DNA of 36,136 nt from CAINVV01 sp964528535 (GTDB lineage Bacteria; Bacteroidota; Bacteroidia; Bacteroidales; Prolixibacteraceae): assembly GCA_964528535.1 (NCBI GenBank), contig CAZGSQ010000030.1, positions 1 to 36,136 of the forward strand, given 5' to 3'. Both the position numbers and the translations under genes were made by a program. Numbering within the stretch: position 1 is the first letter of the stretch; each line of letters opens with the position of its first letter. Shown piece by piece: positions 16,499 through 24,844 of this stretch. The notes beneath the pieces are model-generated. The model did not search any database. It was given only the letters and a program-made list of their open reading frames with translations, and was not told the DNA's origin.

Positions 16499-17631
16499 CA
16501 ACAATACTTTTTTTTCTTGTTCCTCTGCTGTCAAACGCTCAGGCGAAACCCGACTTTCAAAAAGTAGATAGTCTGACCTATCAATATTTCGTCAAAGGAG
16601 ATTGGAAAAATTTGATCGCCTTGTCGAAGGTGGCTTCCAGCTTGGGTATCGAATCCAAATTCATCCGCCAGCGTGCCGGATACGCCTATTTTGTCACGGG
16701 GGATTTCTACGCTGCCCTTGAACAATACAAAAAAGCCTATGGTTACGATCAGTCCGACCCGGTCACCAGGGAATATCTCTATTTTTCGAGCCTTCAGGCA
16801 GGATCAGGCAGTACACGGTATTATGCTGGATTGTTATCTGAAGAATCAGCCACCCGAATGGGAATCAAACGATACCAACCGGTAGAATCTTTCGACACCG
16901 AATTCAATCTGAAAACGAATAAAACCACCACCCGATCCAACCAAGTATATTACAGGGGTGGCATCAATTCAGATTTGGGCTATCGATTTTCTCTCTACCA
17001 GGCTTTTTCGTACTACCAACAAAATATCAGCAATGTTCTGACCCAACAGCCCGAATACCTGGCCTTGCTGAAGTACACACTCTACCAGAAATGGTACATC
17101 AAGACTGCCTTCCACCATCTTTTTACAAATGTAGGAAATGTTGCTTACCCTGCCAATCTCGGTTTTTTAGGAATAAGCACGCAGCTGAAAAGATTCAATT
17201 TCGAGGCAAATAGCTCTGTGTTGAATTCTTCTGCGGCTACTACCCTACAGGTTGGTTTCTTGGCAGGAGCCACATTTCCTGGCAGTTCATCTGCCTACTT
17301 CAACAGTGCCATTGTTGGAATGAAGGAAAATTCTGTATCCAGAATCATCTATGCAGAGACGGCAGGAGTTAAATGTGGTAAAAATCTGTGGGCTGAAGGC
17401 AATGTTACAATTGGGAACCTAAAAAACTACAATACCTTCAACTCCCTCTACGTTTACAATTCGGCGGATCCTTCCATTTTCAGGAGTGGTCTCTCGCTGA
17501 TCTATTTTCTTGGTAAACACCTGACAGTTATTGGCAATTTCACCTTCGACCAACAAGAAATCACCAACAATACCACGAATCGCTATTATTATCAATATTC
17601 ATATTCGGGAGGATTAAAATGGAAACTGTAA
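16486..17631 (+). CDS. Exported TPR-headed outer-membrane beta-barrel protein
   Basis: A signal peptide ending SNAQA (residues 1-20) is followed by a short helical region (about 25-105) with tetratricopeptide-like pairs such as IRQRAGYAYFVTGDFYAALEQYKKAY. The second half (about 135-381) alternates short polar and aromatic stretches typical of a transmembrane beta-barrel and ends GGLKWKL, a terminal-strand-like tail. It is thus probably an outer-membrane protein with a periplasmic TPR head. It overlaps the UT-M23 gene by 13 bases and the next gene by 13 bases, so the three are likely translationally coupled and part of one envelope module. I recognise no specific family, and the ligand or transported molecule is unknown. 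Confidence 0.72.
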   Translation: MYKIATILFFLVPLLSNAQAKPDFQKVDSLTYQYFVKGDWKNLIALSKVASSLGIESKFIRQRAGYAYFVTGDFYAALEQYKKAYGYDQSDPVTREYLYFSSLQAGSGSTRYYAGLLSEESATRMGIKRYQPVESFDTEFNLKTNKTTTRSNQVYYRGGINSDLGYRFSLYQAFSYYQQNISNVLTQQPEYLALLKYTLYQKWYIKTAFHHLFTNVGNVAYPANLGFLGISTQLKRFNFEANSSVLNSSAATTLQVGFLAGATFPGSSSAYFNSAIVGMKENSVSRIIYAETAGVKCGKNLWAEGNVTIGNLKNYNTFNSLYVYNSADPSIFRSGLSLIYFLGKHLTVIGNFTFDQQEITNNTTNRYYYQYSYSGGLKWKL

Positions 17632-18281
17632 GAAAATCACTTTGGACGATCGCCCTTCTACTGGCAATGATGACATTGAAGGCTCAGAATATTTCTGACC
17701 TGCAAGCTGCATTTAGCAAAAGCTACATTGCAGAAAATCAAGGCAATTACATTTCAGCCATCAATGAAATGAAAGTAGTTTTTCAACCTGAAGACTACAT
17801 TTGCAACATTCGGATGGGATGGCTCAATTACCTGGCCAAGCAATACAACGAGTCCATTTCGTATTACAAAAAGGCCATTGGACTTAAGCCTTATGCCATT
17901 GAAGCCCGTTTTGGCTGCATCAAACCTTTGAGTGCGGTAGAAAATTGGGAAAAAGTGAAGGAACAATACAGCGAAATTCTCAAGATTGACCCGCTCAATA
18001 CGACTTCCAATTACTGGCTGGGGGTAATTTACTACAACAGAAAAGATTTCAAATCGGCCAACAATCTGTTCGAGAAGGTCGTCAATCTCTACCCTCTGGA
18101 CTATGATTCTGTGATCATGCTTGCCTGGTCCAAGCTTTACAACAACAACCATGCAGATGCCAAATTACTTTTTCAACAGGCACTGATTATCCGACCCAAC
18201 GACGCATCTGCCCAAAGCGGCCTGCTCCTGATTAGTAAATGGCTGGAAGACAACCTCAAAACGCCTACCATTAGAAAATAG
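17619..18281 (+). CDS. Exported tetratricopeptide-repeat protein
   Basis: A signal peptide ending LKAQ (about residues 1-23) precedes a protein made of TPR repeats. Clear repeats include RMGWLNYLAKQYNESISYYKKAI, NYWLGVIYYNRKDFKSANNL, and a final repeat ending FQQALIIRPNDASAQ; the first and second repeats are imperfect. No enzymatic motif is present, so it probably scaffolds a periplasmic complex. It overlaps the preceding barrel gene by 13 bases, matching the spacing between the UT-M23 gene and the barrel gene, which suggests one coupled three-gene module. No terminator was recognised in the 152 bases before the M14 pair. Confidence 0.85.
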   Translation: METVRKSLWTIALLLAMMTLKAQNISDLQAAFSKSYIAENQGNYISAINEMKVVFQPEDYICNIRMGWLNYLAKQYNESISYYKKAIGLKPYAIEARFGCIKPLSAVENWEKVKEQYSEILKIDPLNTTSNYWLGVIYYNRKDFKSANNLFEKVVNLYPLDYDSVIMLAWSKLYNNNHADAKLLFQQALIIRPNDASAQSGLLLISKWLEDNLKTPTIRK

Positions 18282-18433
18282 TATGTTGGCCTTGAAAAGG
18301 GATGCAAGGTCCTGACATCTTATCTTTAGAAAAAAATAAGCCCATTGGAACAATTGTTTGAAAAATATCTTCTACTTTCACGTTTTGTTAAAAACTAACT
18401 TCCTTGTAGGTTGATTACTCAAACGTTATTCTG

Positions 18434-20278
18434 ATGTTTAAAATTGGATTAAACTTATTGTGGGTGGTTGTACTTCTCACTTGTAGCGCGAATGTCCATG
18501 CCCAAACGGCGATTTCATTCGAAAAGTACAAATCGAATTCAGAAGTTCAAGCTGCTTTGAACACCTTGCAGCAAAAAGCACCCGGCAGAACCGCGCTCCA
18601 CAAGATTGCCGATAGTCCGGGTGGAGTCCCTGTGTATGTGCTCGAGATTGGCAAAGAACTCAAAAACAGACCGGCTATTTTCGTTGGTGCCAATTTTGAA
18701 GGAAAAACGCCCCTCTCTACGGAAGGAGCCCTCTATCTGGCAAAAATGCTGCTCGATTCGGGCAGTTACACCACCAACATCAAATGGTTTATCATGCCGC
18801 TGCCCAATCCGGATGCAACTGCCGGTTACTTTTCCAGAGTGAAATGGGAACGTACCGTCAACGATTCGGCTGTCAACGATGACAAAGACGATCAAACCAA
18901 CGAAGACGGTCCTGACGATCTCAATGGAGACGGATGGATCACTCAAATGCGCGCAGAAGACCCCGAAGGAACCTTTGTCATCTCCGACAAAGATCCGCGC
19001 ATCATGGTAAAGGCTGATGCAACAAAGGGTGAACGAGGCAAATACAAACTCTACTCCGAAGGCATTGACAATGACGGAGACGGAGAAATCAACGAAGACG
19101 GGCCCGGTGGAATCAACGTTGGAATTAATTTTCCGCACCTGTTCAAATCCAACTTCAAGGATACTGGTCTATGGCCGGGTGAGGCACCGGAGGCATTTGG
19201 AACGATGGAGTTTATCTACAACCATCCCGAGATTGCCATGGTGTACACACTGGGAACCTCCGATTTTTGCATGGCTCCTCCCCGCACAGGCCGTAAGGGT
19301 GGGGCCAACATGGAGAGTCTGAAAATACCTGCAAGGTTTGCCTCGCGGGTGGGCGCGGATCCAGAGAAGAACTACTCGATGACAGAAGTTCTGGAGCTGT
19401 TTAAAACCTCTATGCCGAGTCGCCCCGGTCGTGAAATAAATGCCGAAACCATTGTAGATATGCTGGGGCTTGGAGCTGCTGTCAATCCGCTCGATGATGA
19501 TTTAAAATTTTATACAGATTTATCCGAGAAATACAAGGCCTATCTCAAAGCTAAAGGGGGCTCGACCGATCGCATGGCGGCCGACGCCGACAAGGATGGC
19601 TCTTTCGAACTCTGGGCTTACTACCAATTGGGAGTACCCTCTTTCAGCATGAATCTTTTTACCCCTCCAAAACCTGCAGAAACGAAAGTCAGGGAACCCG
19701 GCACGAGGGACATGGGATCGAGAACGACCGAAACTGCTGACGACAAAGAGAAAACCATTCTGGCTTACATTGACAAAAAACTGAATGGAACTGGCTTTGT
19801 CAAATGGCAACCTTACAACCATCCCTCCCTGGGGAAAGTTGAGATTGGCGGCATGGTTCCGTTCGTAACGAGCACCCCACCCGCGGCTCAAATTGACTCT
19901 TTGTGCAAAATTCAGTTGCCTTGGCTGTTGAAACTCTCTACCAAACTACCCGATTTGCACCTGATGAAAGAGGTGGTAACAGACTTGGGCGCAGGCGTCA
20001 GCAAGCTTGAAATCTTCGTCGAAAACAGGGGGGCACTCCCCTATCCTACCGCCATGGGATCGAGGAACAAACAACCGGCTCCGGTAGTGTTGGTTTTGGA
20101 AGGTGAAAATTTTGAGTTCATGGAGGGGTACAAACGAACTCCAATGGGCGATTTTGGTGGGAACCAGGTTAAAAAACTCACCTGGATCATCAAATCTGAC
20201 AAAAAAACTGAGCTCAGGGCCAAGCTTGAATCACCCATTTTTGGGGCAGAAGTTAAACAAATTAAGATCGGAGGCTAA
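18434..20278 (+). CDS. M14 carboxypeptidase-like pseudoenzyme, exported
   Basis: A secreted protein (signal peptide ending VHAQ, residues 1-24) with the layout of an M14 zinc carboxypeptidase, in tandem with an intact paralogue. By alignment to that neighbour, the zinc ligands H95 and E98 are here E89 and T92. The third ligand H290 is lost (a Gly in YTLGTSDF), the substrate-binding N244-R245 pair is G230-I231, and the catalytic glutamate of the GELF motif is Asn in SFSMNLF. It keeps two calcium-loop-like inserts (DDLNGDGWI and DNDGDGEINEDG). It is therefore unlikely to hydrolyse peptides and may bind them or regulate its partner. The two genes are 2 bases apart. Confidence 0.87.
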   Translation: MFKIGLNLLWVVVLLTCSANVHAQTAISFEKYKSNSEVQAALNTLQQKAPGRTALHKIADSPGGVPVYVLEIGKELKNRPAIFVGANFEGKTPLSTEGALYLAKMLLDSGSYTTNIKWFIMPLPNPDATAGYFSRVKWERTVNDSAVNDDKDDQTNEDGPDDLNGDGWITQMRAEDPEGTFVISDKDPRIMVKADATKGERGKYKLYSEGIDNDGDGEINEDGPGGINVGINFPHLFKSNFKDTGLWPGEAPEAFGTMEFIYNHPEIAMVYTLGTSDFCMAPPRTGRKGGANMESLKIPARFASRVGADPEKNYSMTEVLELFKTSMPSRPGREINAETIVDMLGLGAAVNPLDDDLKFYTDLSEKYKAYLKAKGGSTDRMAADADKDGSFELWAYYQLGVPSFSMNLFTPPKPAETKVREPGTRDMGSRTTETADDKEKTILAYIDKKLNGTGFVKWQPYNHPSLGKVEIGGMVPFVTSTPPAAQIDSLCKIQLPWLLKLSTKLPDLHLMKEVVTDLGAGVSKLEIFVENRGALPYPTAMGSRNKQPAPVVLVLEGENFEFMEGYKRTPMGDFGGNQVKKLTWIIKSDKKTELRAKLESPIFGAEVKQIKIGG

Positions 20279-20280
20279 TC

Positions 20281-22026
20281 ATGAGAAAATTATTTATACT
20301 GCTCACATATAGCTTATTGACCTTCACGGTAGTGGCTGAAAACAAAGCCAAAATTGAAATTCCGCTCCGTTTTGACAGGTATTACAATTACCAGGATGTT
20401 GTGGAGGCTTTGAAACTCTTGCACAGCACATTTCCAACACTCACCAAACTTGACCTGGTTGGCAAGAGTGAGGAGGGTCGCGAAATATATGCCCTCACCA
20501 TCAACAACCCCAAAACGGGCGAAGCACTCTCAAAACCCGGGGTCTATGTGGATGGCAACATACATGGCAATGAGATCCAGGCTGGTGAAGTGTGCCTCTA
20601 TTTCGCCAACATGCTGCTGACAAAATATGGGGATAACGACAAAATCACCAAGGTTGTCGACAAGAATGCTTACTATATCCTTCCTGTGGTCAATGTAGAC
20701 GGAAGGGCACATTTCTTCAATGATGCACAGACCCCAAGCTCGGGGCGCAGTGTCAGGGTTCCCAAAGACGATGACCGCGATGGACTCGTCGATGAAGATG
20801 GTCCGGACGATTTGGATGGCGATGGAAACATTTGCATGATGCGCATCAAAGATCCGCTCGGAGATTACAAGACAGACCCCGAAGACAGCAGGCTGATGAT
20901 CCCTGTGAAACCGGGAGAAAAAGGGGAATGGACCATCCTTGGAGAAGAGGGAATCGACAACGACAACGACGGTAAGATCAATGAAGACGGCGAAGGATAC
21001 CTCGATTGCAACCGTAACTGGGGATACAACTGGCAACCTCCCTACGTGCAGAGTGGTGCAGGGAATTTCCCGCTTTCCAGCATGGAGGCAAAGTGCATCT
21101 CTGCTTACATCCACCAAAGACCAAACATCCTTGTCAATTTCGCCTTCCACAATTCGGGAGGAATGTGGCTCAGAGCCCCTGCCATCAAAGAGGAAAAGGT
21201 GGATCCGCGAGACGTTACTGTTTACGACATCATCGGCAAAAGCGCCATCAAAATGACACCTGGATATGTGTACCAGGCCTCCTATGATTTGTACGATACT
21301 TTCGGGGATACTGACTCACACATGTTTAACCTGGAAGGCTCCTATTCTTTCGTTGGCGAATTGTTTATGCGTTCACAAGAGACCTACCGTGAAAATGCAG
21401 ACAAACCTTTGGTACCAACCACCACGGATGCACCGGCCGGTCGTCGCAACGCCAATCCGGATGTAAGCCGCGAACAACTTAAATTCAATGATTATTTGGC
21501 ACTTAATGAATTGTACAAAGAGTGGAAACCCTTCAAACATCCGACCTATGGAGAGATCGAAATAGGCGGTTGGGTGAAAATGAGCACCAGGTTGCCCCAT
21601 CCGTTCATGCTTCCTGAATTGGTACACCGCAATGCGATGGTGGTGCTCTATGCCTCCGAACAGACACCAGAGATCAACCTTGAAATCTTCGACGTCAAGA
21701 AAATTGGCAAGGATCTTCACCAGGTTAGGGTCAGGCTTAAAAATGCCAAGGGCCTTCCGTCAATGTCTTACAAGTCAATCAGTTCACGCCTTTATCCGCA
21801 GGACATGCTGAAACTTACCGGGGCCAAAGTAGTGGCGGCAGGCAAGATCACTGATCTGCGAACAAACAAGGTGAGTTATCAGGAACACAAACCAGAAGTC
21901 GTTTATACTTCCGTTCCAAGTTATGGTTATGTTGAATACCAATTCCTGGTAGAGGGCAAAGGAGAAATAAAGGTAAATTACCTTTCACGGAAGGCAGGAA
22001 ATCAGAGTAAAACAGTCAAACTTTGA
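20281..22026 (+). CDS. M14 zinc carboxypeptidase, exported
   Basis: A secreted zinc carboxypeptidase-like enzyme (signal peptide about residues 1-20). The zinc motif HGNE gives H95 and E98 in GNIHGNEIQAGE. Substrate-binding N244-R245 lie in DCNRNWGYN, the third zinc ligand is H290 in NFAFHNSGG, and the catalytic glutamate E360 is in SFVGELF. Two acidic calcium-loop-like insertions (DDDRDGLVDEDG at 163-174 and DNDNDGKINEDG at 226-237) sit between the zinc-binding elements. A C-terminal beta-rich domain of about 150 residues follows. It begins 2 bases after the pseudoenzyme gene, so they form an operon. It may trim peptides outside the cell or in the periplasm; the exact specificity is not predictable. 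Confidence 0.93.
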   Translation: MRKLFILLTYSLLTFTVVAENKAKIEIPLRFDRYYNYQDVVEALKLLHSTFPTLTKLDLVGKSEEGREIYALTINNPKTGEALSKPGVYVDGNIHGNEIQAGEVCLYFANMLLTKYGDNDKITKVVDKNAYYILPVVNVDGRAHFFNDAQTPSSGRSVRVPKDDDRDGLVDEDGPDDLDGDGNICMMRIKDPLGDYKTDPEDSRLMIPVKPGEKGEWTILGEEGIDNDNDGKINEDGEGYLDCNRNWGYNWQPPYVQSGAGNFPLSSMEAKCISAYIHQRPNILVNFAFHNSGGMWLRAPAIKEEKVDPRDVTVYDIIGKSAIKMTPGYVYQASYDLYDTFGDTDSHMFNLEGSYSFVGELFMRSQETYRENADKPLVPTTTDAPAGRRNANPDVSREQLKFNDYLALNELYKEWKPFKHPTYGEIEIGGWVKMSTRLPHPFMLPELVHRNAMVVLYASEQTPEINLEIFDVKKIGKDLHQVRVRLKNAKGLPSMSYKSISSRLYPQDMLKLTGAKVVAAGKITDLRTNKVSYQEHKPEVVYTSVPSYGYVEYQFLVEGKGEIKVNYLSRKAGNQSKTVKL

Positions 22027-22110
22027 AGAGATTGAAAATAAATAAGCCGAAAAATCAATTCAGATTTTCGAAACCATACTGAAATTGGTTCTAAAACTTA
22101 TCATTTTTGT

Positions 22111-22118
22111 TATATTTG
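22111..22118 (+). promoter_or_regulatory. Bacteroidota -7 promoter element (TATATTTG)
   Basis: An exact TAnnTTTG match lies 39 bases before the serine palmitoyltransferase start codon. The -33 partner is weak (TTGG at 22085-22088). Transcription would begin near 22125, leaving a leader of about 25 bases before the GTG start. Confidence 0.6.
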
Positions 22119-22149
22119 GCAACTCAAACTAACGTTATAGGCACAAAAA

Positions 22150-23337
22150 GTGGGAATTTTACAAGAAAAGCTATCAAAATTTGACCTGCCTCAGAAAATA
22201 ATGGATGCAGGCATTTACCCTTACTTCAGGGTCATTGAATCGGATCAGGATACCGTAGTTACCATCGATGGAAAGAAGGTATTGATGTTTGGATCAAATA
22301 GTTACCTAGGTCTGACCAACCATCCAAAGATCAAGGAGGCGGCAAAAAATGCCATCGACAAATATGGTACCGGATGCGCCGGTTCACGCTTTTTAAATGG
22401 CACACTGGATATTCACCTCGAGTTGGAGGAGAAGCTGGCCAAATTCACAGGCAAAGAGGGAGCGCTCTGTTTCAGCACAGGATTTCAGGTAAATCTTGGT
22501 GTCGTGTCAGTTTTAACAGGCAGAAATGATCATCTTTTGCTCGACGAACTCGATCATGCCTCCATCATCGAAGGCAGCCGACTCTCATTTTCCAGGGTAC
22601 TTAAGTTTGCCCACAACGACATGAAGTCGCTCGAAAGTAAACTAAAACATTGCACAACTGACAGTTTAAAGCTCATTGTGGTGGATGGTATCTTCTCTAT
22701 GGAGGGTGACATCGTGAAACTGCCGGAGATTGTTAAACTGGCCAAGAAATACAATGCCTCCATCATGGTCGATGACGCACACTCACTTGGCGTCATCGGA
22801 ACCAACGGTTCGGGCACGGCCTCCCACTTCGGCCTAACCGACCAGGTTGATCTCATCATGGGTACCTTCTCCAAATCATTCGCATCACTTGGCGGTTTTA
22901 TTGCTGCCGATAAGGATACCATTCATTTTATCAAACATAGTTCCCGCTCGCTGATCTTCAGTGCCAGCATGACTCCCGCCTCTGCCGCTACCGTGTTGGC
23001 AGCCCTGGAGATCATGCAGAATGAGCCTGAAAGAATCAAACATCTCTGGGACATTACCAGGTATGCATTGAAAGGATTTAAAGCAGCTGGGTTTGATACC
23101 GGAAAATCTGAGTCTCCGATCATACCGCTCTTCATACGCGATGACATCAAAGCACTGATTCTCACAAAGATGCTACTCGAGGAGGGAGTCTTTGTCAATC
23201 CGGTTGTTTCACCCGGTGTCCCCAAAGAGGATAGTCTGATCAGGTACTCCCTGATGGCCACCCATACCAAAGAGCAGGTAGAAATTTCAATCGAAAAAAT
23301 CACAAAAGCGGCAAAAAAACTGGGAATACTGTCATAA
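22150..23337 (+). CDS. spt: Serine palmitoyltransferase
   Basis: This PLP enzyme of the alpha-oxoamine synthase family condenses serine with a long-chain acyl-CoA to give 3-ketosphinganine, the first step of sphingolipid synthesis. The start GILQEKLSKFDLPQKIM matches Bacteroides serine palmitoyltransferases, supporting the GTG start at 22150 (the first ATG, at 22201, would cut this off). The PLP lysine is K242 in MGTFSKSFASLGG. H136 (DELDHAS), D208 and H211 (VDDAHSLG) are the expected PLP-binding residues, and the segment YGTGCAGSRFLNGTLDIHLE is highly conserved in the group. The length (395) is standard. Alternatives such as glycine C-acetyltransferase are possible but less likely given the N-terminal match. 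Confidence 0.9.
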   Translation: MGILQEKLSKFDLPQKIMDAGIYPYFRVIESDQDTVVTIDGKKVLMFGSNSYLGLTNHPKIKEAAKNAIDKYGTGCAGSRFLNGTLDIHLELEEKLAKFTGKEGALCFSTGFQVNLGVVSVLTGRNDHLLLDELDHASIIEGSRLSFSRVLKFAHNDMKSLESKLKHCTTDSLKLIVVDGIFSMEGDIVKLPEIVKLAKKYNASIMVDDAHSLGVIGTNGSGTASHFGLTDQVDLIMGTFSKSFASLGGFIAADKDTIHFIKHSSRSLIFSASMTPASAATVLAALEIMQNEPERIKHLWDITRYALKGFKAAGFDTGKSESPIIPLFIRDDIKALILTKMLLEEGVFVNPVVSPGVPKEDSLIRYSLMATHTKEQVEISIEKITKAAKKLGILS

Positions 23338-23383
23338 ATATCAATTTTCGATTTCGGTAACTATTTACTACAATTGTAACTCT

Positions 23384-23439
23384 AAGTACTCAAAGTACTT
23401 TAGTCACTTTAGCTCACTTTAGTCACTTTAGTCACTTTA
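23384..23439 (+). repeat. Tandem ACTTTAGTC repeats and short hairpin before the SDR start
   Basis: A 9-nt unit, ACTTTAGTC, repeats in tandem at 23397-23433 (one copy is 10 nt, ACTTTAGCTC), and a further ACTTTA leads straight into the ATG. Just upstream, 23384-23400 forms a 7-bp hairpin (AAGTACT, loop CAA, AGTACTT). There is no Shine-Dalgarno site. It may affect translation or be a repeat prone to copy-number change. Confidence 0.8.
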
Positions 23440-24248
23440 TGAAAAAAACCATCCTTATCACTGGCATCTCCTCCGGATTCGGAAAAGAAACTGCCATCTT
23501 GTTAGCAAAAGCTGGTCATACGGTGTATGGAACAGTGCGTAAAAAGAGTGGAACTGATCCGTTGGTAAACGAATTGTTGATGGACCTGACGGATGGTATT
23601 TCAATCGCCAATGCCGTCGAAACAGTCACCTCGAAGGAGGGTCGTATCGATGTGCTGATCAACAACGCCGGCATGCACACGGGTGGTCCGATCGAGACAC
23701 TTCCCTTCGAAACCATTCAATTGCAAATGCACACCAATTTTTTAGGTCTTGTACAGCTTACCCAGGCCGTCTTGCCTGTCATGCGCAAACAGGGTGGAGG
23801 AACTATCGTAAATTTTGGCTCCATAGGCGGCTTGATGGGGTTGCCTTACCAGGGAATCTATTCGGCAGGTAAATTTGCGATCGAAGGTTTCAGCGAAGCC
23901 CTCCGAATGGAGGTCAAGGAATTTAAAATCAATGTTGTCGTCATCAATCCAGGTGATTTTTGCACGAATAATTCGGCCAACAGAAGAGGCTTCCTCGCTC
24001 CTACCGGGGAAGGTGATCCTTACAAGACTCAGTTCACCAAAACACTTGGGATCATTGAAAATGACGAATCCAAAGGATGGGCACCCCAAATTCTGGCAAA
24101 AAAACTGGTCCAAATCGTGGCTTCCAGGAACCCGGCACAGCGCTACATCATTGCTTCACTCGAACAAAAGCTGGCGGTGGTTTTAAAATACATCCTACCG
24201 GGAAAGCTCTTCAGCAAGATATTACGCGACCACTACGGCATTAAATAG
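23439..24248 (+). CDS. Short-chain dehydrogenase/reductase
   Basis: This is a classical NAD(P)-dependent oxidoreductase. The cofactor motif is TGISSGFG (residues 8-15), followed by the NNAG motif (LINNAGMHTGG) and a catalytic Ser-Tyr-Lys set in GSIGGLMGLPYQGIYSAGKFA. The C-terminus is somewhat hydrophobic (KLAVVLKYILPGKLFSKIL), hinting at membrane association. It lies 101 bases after serine palmitoyltransferase on the same strand. That context and the C-terminus make 3-ketosphinganine reductase a plausible role, but many SDRs have similar sequences and this is inference. The start is fixed by the glycine-rich motif beginning at residue 8. Confidence 0.88.
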   Translation: MKKTILITGISSGFGKETAILLAKAGHTVYGTVRKKSGTDPLVNELLMDLTDGISIANAVETVTSKEGRIDVLINNAGMHTGGPIETLPFETIQLQMHTNFLGLVQLTQAVLPVMRKQGGGTIVNFGSIGGLMGLPYQGIYSAGKFAIEGFSEALRMEVKEFKINVVVINPGDFCTNNSANRRGFLAPTGEGDPYKTQFTKTLGIIENDESKGWAPQILAKKLVQIVASRNPAQRYIIASLEQKLAVVLKYILPGKLFSKILRDHYGIK

Positions 24249-24259
24249 TCTGGTAAAAG

Positions 24260-24775
24260 CTATTTCCCCGTCAGGACATCTATACACCTGAAGAACCGCC
24301 TTGCATACATGGTGGATCCCAACTCGCTGATGGTAATTCCCTTACGCTGTCCAGAAGCTGAATGAATGAATTTTGACTGAAGTCCATTGGCTTCGCAGAT
24401 GATCCCAACGTGCCCAATCCGAGCCTTGTTTCTGAAACTATAAAATACAACCACATCACCTTCGCGAAACTCTTCAGGTTTCAGGTCTGTGCCCATTGTT
24501 TTAAAATCCCGTGAACTGCGCGGCAGGCTAATCTTAAAATTCTTAAACACATAATTGACGAACCCCGAGCAGTCAAAACCCTTCCTGGGGTTACTACCGG
24601 CGGTTCGGTAAGGAGTACCCAGATATTTTTTGGCATAGGAGATCAGTTCAGATCTGTCGACAGATTGAACGATGTTATTTTGCTTGCCTTGTATGGAGTC
24701 TTGCACAACATTTTGCGACTGCACGCTGACAGCAAACAACACCAACAGGAAAAACAACCAGGCAAATTTATACAT
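24260..24775 (-). CDS. NlpC/P60 cysteine peptidase, exported
   Basis: This is a periplasmic or secreted cell-wall hydrolase that should cut peptide stems of peptidoglycan. With the start at 24775 the product is 171 residues, with a signal peptide ending VQSQ (about residue 21). The NlpC/P60 domain covers about 43-168, with nucleophile C69 in GFDCSGFVNYVF, H122 in RIGHVGI and polar residue H138 in FIHSAS. An upstream in-frame start at 24847 is rejected because the promoter box at 24837-24844 lies within it and the extra residues spoil the signal peptide. It converges on the short-chain dehydrogenase with 11 bases between stops. Confidence 0.92.
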   Translation of the reverse strand: MYKFAWLFFLLVLFAVSVQSQNVVQDSIQGKQNNIVQSVDRSELISYAKKYLGTPYRTAGSNPRKGFDCSGFVNYVFKNFKISLPRSSRDFKTMGTDLKPEEFREGDVVVFYSFRNKARIGHVGIICEANGLQSKFIHSASGQRKGITISELGSTMYARRFFRCIDVLTGK

Positions 24776-24836
24776 AACAGATCCGTCAATCAGGAAGTCA
24801 TTCTTTTGAAGCAAGCAGAAAGGACCGACCGACAAA

Positions 24837-24844
24837 CAAAAGTA
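24837..24844 (-). promoter_or_regulatory. Bacteroidota -7 promoter element for the NlpC/P60 gene
   Basis: On the minus strand this reads TACTTTTG, an exact TAnnTTTG match. A TTTC resembling the -33 TTTG sits at 24868-24865, with a 20-base spacer. Transcription would start near 24830, about 55 bases before the ATG at 24775. Confidence 0.65.

Noticed and set aside
18285..18345. Possible terminator hairpin (CCTTG/CAAGG) after the TPR gene
   Set aside because: The stem is only about five pairs with a long loop and has no T-tract.
20530..21150. 206-codon minus-strand frame inside the M14 peptidase gene
   Set aside because: It lies wholly opposite a gene with clear zinc-binding motifs and shows no recognisable domain; it is a shadow frame.
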